Under the pieces are notes generated by a model. That model was given only the letters and a program-made list of their open reading frames with translations, made no database searches and was not told where the DNA came from. From assembly GCA_965201085.1 (NCBI GenBank), contig CBDAVS010000016.1:620001-684000 (forward strand): a stretch of DNA of 64,000 bases, read 5' to 3'. The translations under genes and the position numbers were made by a program. Source of the DNA: JAPOUP01 sp965201085 (GTDB taxonomy: Bacteria > Pseudomonadota > Alphaproteobacteria > Rhodobacterales > Rhodobacteraceae). This document shows, piece after piece, positions 61,077-64,000 of this stretch (the first letter of the stretch is position 1; the number at the start of each line of letters is the position of its first letter).

Positions 61077-62044
61077 GACCGTGCGCCCGACGGAAGTCCG
61101 TTGTCGGCGATCAGGTCTTTGTAGCGCAGCTGCCTGCCCACCATACCGCCGACCATGGATCGCATCTGGTCGATTGTGTCGTGGTCCCTCAGGTTGTGCC
61201 GACCGGCGAACTCCCGGACGTACCGGTCCATGTGTTTCCTGCTCATCTTGTGGTAGACGCCCTTGTGCGCCCGCTTGAGCATGGCCCAGAAGGATTCCAT
61301 GCCGTTGGTGTGGACCTGCTTCCGGACGTATTCCCCGGAACTGTGGCGCACGGTTCCGTGCTGGCGCTTCATGCCGACGTATGACGCGTTGTCGTCGGTG
61401 TAGACCTGCGCTTTCGGTTCGGTGCGCTCCTCGACGAAGCCCTGAAGCGTCTTTGCCTTTGTGTCCGTCACCACCTTCGCGGCGACCTTATTGGTATTCC
61501 GGTCCTTCGCGCCCAGCACGATGGCCTTGCCCACGCCGCCGCGTCCGGCTTTCAGTTTGTCTTTCGCGTGCCTGTTGCGCTCAAGGCCGCCGACGTAGGT
61601 TTCGTCGGCTTCCACCGGACCGGAAAACAGGGGTTGTCCGGCTTCGTAAGCTTTGCGTAGCCTGTGTGTCAGATGCCAAGCCGATTTCTGGGTTATATCC
61701 AAATCGCGATGAAGCTTCATGCTGGACACGCCCTTGAGGTTGGTGGAGACCATATAGGCCGCTATCGCCCATGCCTGGAAGCCCAGTTTCGTGGACTGCA
61801 TAACCGTTCCGGTTTTGACGCTGAACCTCGGCTTGCCCTCGCACTCGCGGCAGCGGTGAGTCATTGACCTGTGCTTTATGCCGCACTGAACGTTGTCCGT
61901 TCCGCAGTGGGGGCAGCGCGGTCCCTCCGGCCATACGATGCCCTCGATCCACCTGCGGGCGGCCTCGTTGTCCGGGAACATCCGCACCAGTTCAATGAAA
62001 CTGATGCCTTTGCGTCCGTGCTTTCCTGGTGCGTTGTATGCCAT
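61073..62044 (-). CDS. IS1595-family (ISXO2-like) transposase of element 3
   Basis: The 323-residue protein has an N-terminal zinc ribbon (CPHCGTDNVQCGIKHRSMTHRC) in its first 90 residues and the ISXO2-like catalytic domain: VEADETYVGGLERNRHAKDK, YTDDNASYVG, and NGMESFWAMLKRAHKGVYHK. The C-terminus NGLPSGARS is identical to the element 1 transposase. AAGGGAGAA precedes the ATG. The methyltransferase gene overlaps its stop (ATGA). The catalytic residues are intact. Confidence 0.93.
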   Translation of the reverse strand: MAYNAPGKHGRKGISFIELVRMFPDNEAARRWIEGIVWPEGPRCPHCGTDNVQCGIKHRSMTHRCRECEGKPRFSVKTGTVMQSTKLGFQAWAIAAYMVSTNLKGVSSMKLHRDLDITQKSAWHLTHRLRKAYEAGQPLFSGPVEADETYVGGLERNRHAKDKLKAGRGGVGKAIVLGAKDRNTNKVAAKVVTDTKAKTLQGFVEERTEPKAQVYTDDNASYVGMKRQHGTVRHSSGEYVRKQVHTNGMESFWAMLKRAHKGVYHKMSRKHMDRYVREFAGRHNLRDHDTIDQMRSMVGGMVGRQLRYKDLIADNGLPSGARS

Positions 62045-62136
62045 GTTGATTCTCCCTTACCATACCTACGTATGGCACTTACGTGTAATACGTGTAATTC
62101 GCAAGGGGCAAAATGGCACTTTGATATATAATCCCC

Positions 62137-62370
62137 ATCCGTTACATCGATGGCCGTTTCGATCATCGACAGCACGAATCCTTTAGTTCCGAATCCGTAA
62201 TGCCCCAGATTGCGCCGCTCCGCCTCAAGCAAGCGCTCCCTCAGGTGTTCAGGATCGGAGAAATCGCGAAGCAGATCGCAGAATCGGTCTTGGGTCAGTC
62301 TGAAATACTGCTCATTGTGCCAGAGCGTGTCATCGGCATCGAAGGCGATCGTTTTCAGCTGTGCGGTCAT
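62137..62370 (-). pseudogene. 5' part of the split HAD-family hydrolase gene
   Basis: It starts MTAQLKTIAFDADDTLWHNE, containing the HAD motif I Asp pair (FDADDTLW), and continues to VLSMIETAIDVTD before the element. The ATG at 62370 follows GAGGGG at good spacing. Its continuation is at 58838-59313. Confidence 0.85.
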
Positions 62371-62904
62371 CTTCGAACCCCTCGGCACCACTATCGGTGT
62401 CTATTGGCCCAGTGACAGGTTGTGAGCACTCCCAAGCCAATGCGGTTTCGCCCAATGGACAGAGCTGGCGGCGACGCAATAAACGAATCGAACTCCGCGG
62501 TCTCCTGTTATACTGCTTCAGGTGCTTTGTCGAAAACGGTCAGGAACTCCTCTCATTCCCCGAAGTGGGAATGGTGGACGTAGACGCCTCTGCACTCGAA
62601 TAAGACACTGGGATGGGCTGAGGCCAGCCACCCACATCTGAGGCTCACAAGATATTTCTCCACCGCCGGGTCTCTGTCCCACCTGCTATTTGATACCCAA
62701 TTTACTGAACTGTCCGTATCGCGTCTCCGCATCGGAGCTATCATCCCATCATAAATACGGTTTGGGCACAACTGGCAGTCCGCCGTCGGACTCATGGATC
62801 GCGTCGCGAATTCTATATTTCAATATCCGCTTTTGAAGGTGCCAAGGGAAGACATGACAAAAGTGCCCTCACTGAACGCAGCACCGCGCTGGGATTTATT
62901 GGCA
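62371..62904. other. non-coding stretch between the HAD gene and IS30 copy C
   Basis: I see no gene, RNA or repeat that I can support here. Confidence 0.3.
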
Positions 62905-63951
62905 CCCCCGTTCCGCTCTGAAGTGCGACACCGTTGATGGTGGGAAGCCGCGTTTCGGGTGCGGCATCCCGCGAATCGGCCGGATAACGGCGACAGTCCC
63001 TGTGCGCAGGATAGGAGAGTGTCATGCCCGAGGGCTACCGTCATCTGACCTTCGACGGAAGATGCCGGATATACGCGACGGGGAAAGGCGGGCTTTCGAA
63101 CGGGGCCATCGCCAGGCGGCCGGGCCGCCATCCGGCCACCATATCGCGGGAGATCCGACGCAACGGCGGCGGGCGGGGACACCGGCAGGGACAGGCGTGG
63201 AGGAAGGCCACCGGGCGCCGGAGCGGGGCCTCTTCGGTCCCGGGGAAGCTGACGGAGGAGCGCCGGGCGAAGGTCGTGGCGAAGCCGGGGAGGGCTGGAG
63301 CCCGGAACAGGTCCCGGGGCGTCTCCGGCTGGAGGACCCCGGCATGGTCGGCCGTCAGCGGATATACGACCTCGTACGCGCGGACCGCGGGGACGGAGGA
63401 ACGCCTTGCGGGCACCTGCGGCGGCGGGGAAAGGAACCGGACCGGCAGGGCGGTCGCCACGCGGGCCGGGGTCACATCCCGGAGCGCCCGGAGACCGTCG
63501 ACAGGAAGGTGAGGATCGGTGACCGGGAGGCGGACACGGTGATCGGAAAGGCGCACGGCGGCGCGGTGGTGTCGCCCGTTGACGGATGCCCGGAATTCAC
63601 GCCTGTCCAACGGGTTGACGGAAAGAGGGCGGAGGCTTTCGCGCGGGCGCGGCCTCCCTGAGGCGCTTCGCCCCGTCGGCCGACGGGGGAGAGGGAATTC
63701 CGCAGGCGCGCCCGCCCGGTTTCGGTCGGGGCCCCCTCCCTCGCCCGGACGGGCGCGCCACCTCCCGCCGCGGGGCCTTGCCGCCGCCGGGAGGCCCGGT
63801 TACGCTCCGATCCGAAGGGACAGCCGCCGTATTCCGCGTGGAATCCGGGGCCCTGGCCGGAAAATCCCTCAACACCGGCCCGCCTCCTCCGCTCGGGCCA
63901 CGCCCTCGCTCCGGAGATGGGCCGGTGTTGCACTTCGGACTGGAAGTGGGG
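62905..63951 (+). mobile_element. IS30-family copy C, internally deleted
   Basis: Inverted repeats of 28 bp bound the element at 62905-62932 (closing GTGCGACACC) and 63924-63951 (opening GGTGTTGCAC). The transposase has lost about 120 internal codons. No clear target duplication is seen. Confidence 0.8.
63024..63661 (+). pseudogene. IS30 transposase with a frameshift and an internal deletion
   Basis: The start is intact: MPEGYRHLTFDGRCRIYATG, GLSNGAIARRPGRHPATISR. A single A is missing near 63290 compared with copy B (AAGCCGG-GGAGGG against AAGCTGGAGGAGGG), shifting the frame; the other frame then gives WSPEQVPGRLRLEDPGM and READTVIGKAHGGAVVSPVD. After RVDGKRAEA the sequence jumps to FARARPP, omitting the region with the second Asp and the catalytic Glu. 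The deletion endpoints share GGCGGAGGC. Confidence 0.85.
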
Positions 63952-63964
63952 TTGGGAATTATAT

Positions 63965-64000
63965 AGTGTCCGCCAGAAAACCCCGTGTTTTTCCGGTGAC
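63965..64000 (+). mobile_element. left end of another ISNCY-family copy
   Basis: AGTGTCCGCCAGAAAACCCC matches the terminal repeat of the element at 45570. Only 36 bases are visible before the window ends. Confidence 0.65.

Larger units (their letters stand above)
59314..62136 (-). mobile_element. IS1595-family element 3 carrying a methyltransferase-nuclease gene
   Basis: The inverted repeats begin GGGGATTATATACCAAGG at 59314 and GGGGATTATATATCAAAG read inward from 62136. An 8-bp direct repeat ATCCGTTA flanks them at 59306-59313 and 62137-62144. The outer 12 bases match the ends of element 1, so both belong to the same IS1595 subgroup. Inside, on the minus strand, are a transposase, a methyltransferase fused to a restriction-type nuclease (frameshifted) and a 54-residue ORF. 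The 2823-bp element splits a HAD hydrolase gene. Confidence 0.93.

Noticed and set aside
1..64000. CRISPR arrays and tRNA genes
   Set aside because: No regularly spaced short repeats were seen, and I found no cloverleaf with a convincing T-loop. A covariance search would be needed to exclude a missed tRNA.

Overview
The window looks like a moderately GC-rich alphaproteobacterial chromosome that is heavily loaded with insertion sequences and pseudogenes. Lineage clues are a DUF1013/TrcR gene, a COQ9 gene beside rpsU, a short SRP RNA, the dnaX-ybaB-recR block, a YejABEF transporter and a D-Ala-D-Ala carboxypeptidase with a SPOR domain. The many frameshifted genes next to IS copies suggest a host-associated or recently bottlenecked lineage. 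That is an inference, not something the sequence proves.

Layout. 1-1.2 kb: edge of an unknown gene and an IS5-family copy. 1.6-6.3 kb: pheS, pheT, a phosphoribosyltransferase and a broken ytoQ. 6.3-8.5 kb: an IS30 copy and an ISNCY fragment. 8.7-13.7 kb: a 1658-residue surface protein with ten PPC-like repeats and a C-terminal barrel. 13.7-16.2 kb: an IS1595-family element carrying a DNA methyltransferase-HNH gene. 16.3-18.6 kb: an IS481 remnant and an EF-hand pseudogene. 18.9-22.9 kb: ald and its Lrp-type regulator, rpsU, COQ9 and ureidoglycine aminohydrolase. 23.4-30.9 kb: a urease cluster (ureD, A, B, C, an ureE-ureF fusion, ureG) broken by long non-coding spacers. 31.3-33.3 kb: quinone oxidoreductase and trcR. 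33.3-36.1 kb: an IS1-family element with a second methyltransferase-HNH. 36.1-41.4 kb: DUF6868, recR, ybaB, dnaX and an ankyrin-repeat gene. 41.4-47.4 kb: decayed IS481, IS30 and ISNCY copies. 47.4-58.5 kb: SRP RNA, a YwgA-like pseudogene, nudC, pheA, a cytochrome c, yejABEF and the carboxypeptidase. 58.8-62.4 kb: a HAD hydrolase gene split by a third methyltransferase-bearing element. 62.9-64 kb: an IS30 copy and the start of another ISNCY copy.

The most unusual content is three complete mobile elements that each carry a single-chain DNA methyltransferase fused to a nuclease domain (HNH twice, Mrr-like PD-(D/E)XK once). Each is bounded by matched inverted repeats and an 8-bp target duplication. 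Two of them share almost the same methyltransferase-HNH frame with different target-recognition segments, yet one is moved by an IS1595-type and the other by an IS1-type transposase. A second signal is that the older IS copies (IS30, IS481, ISNCY) seem to have decayed mainly by A-to-G and T-to-C changes, while the three methyltransferase elements and the host genes look normal.

The urea genes form a nitrogen theme. Ureidoglycine aminohydrolase releases ammonia from a purine breakdown intermediate, urease hydrolyses urea, and alanine dehydrogenase with its divergent Lrp-type regulator can handle the resulting ammonium and alanine.
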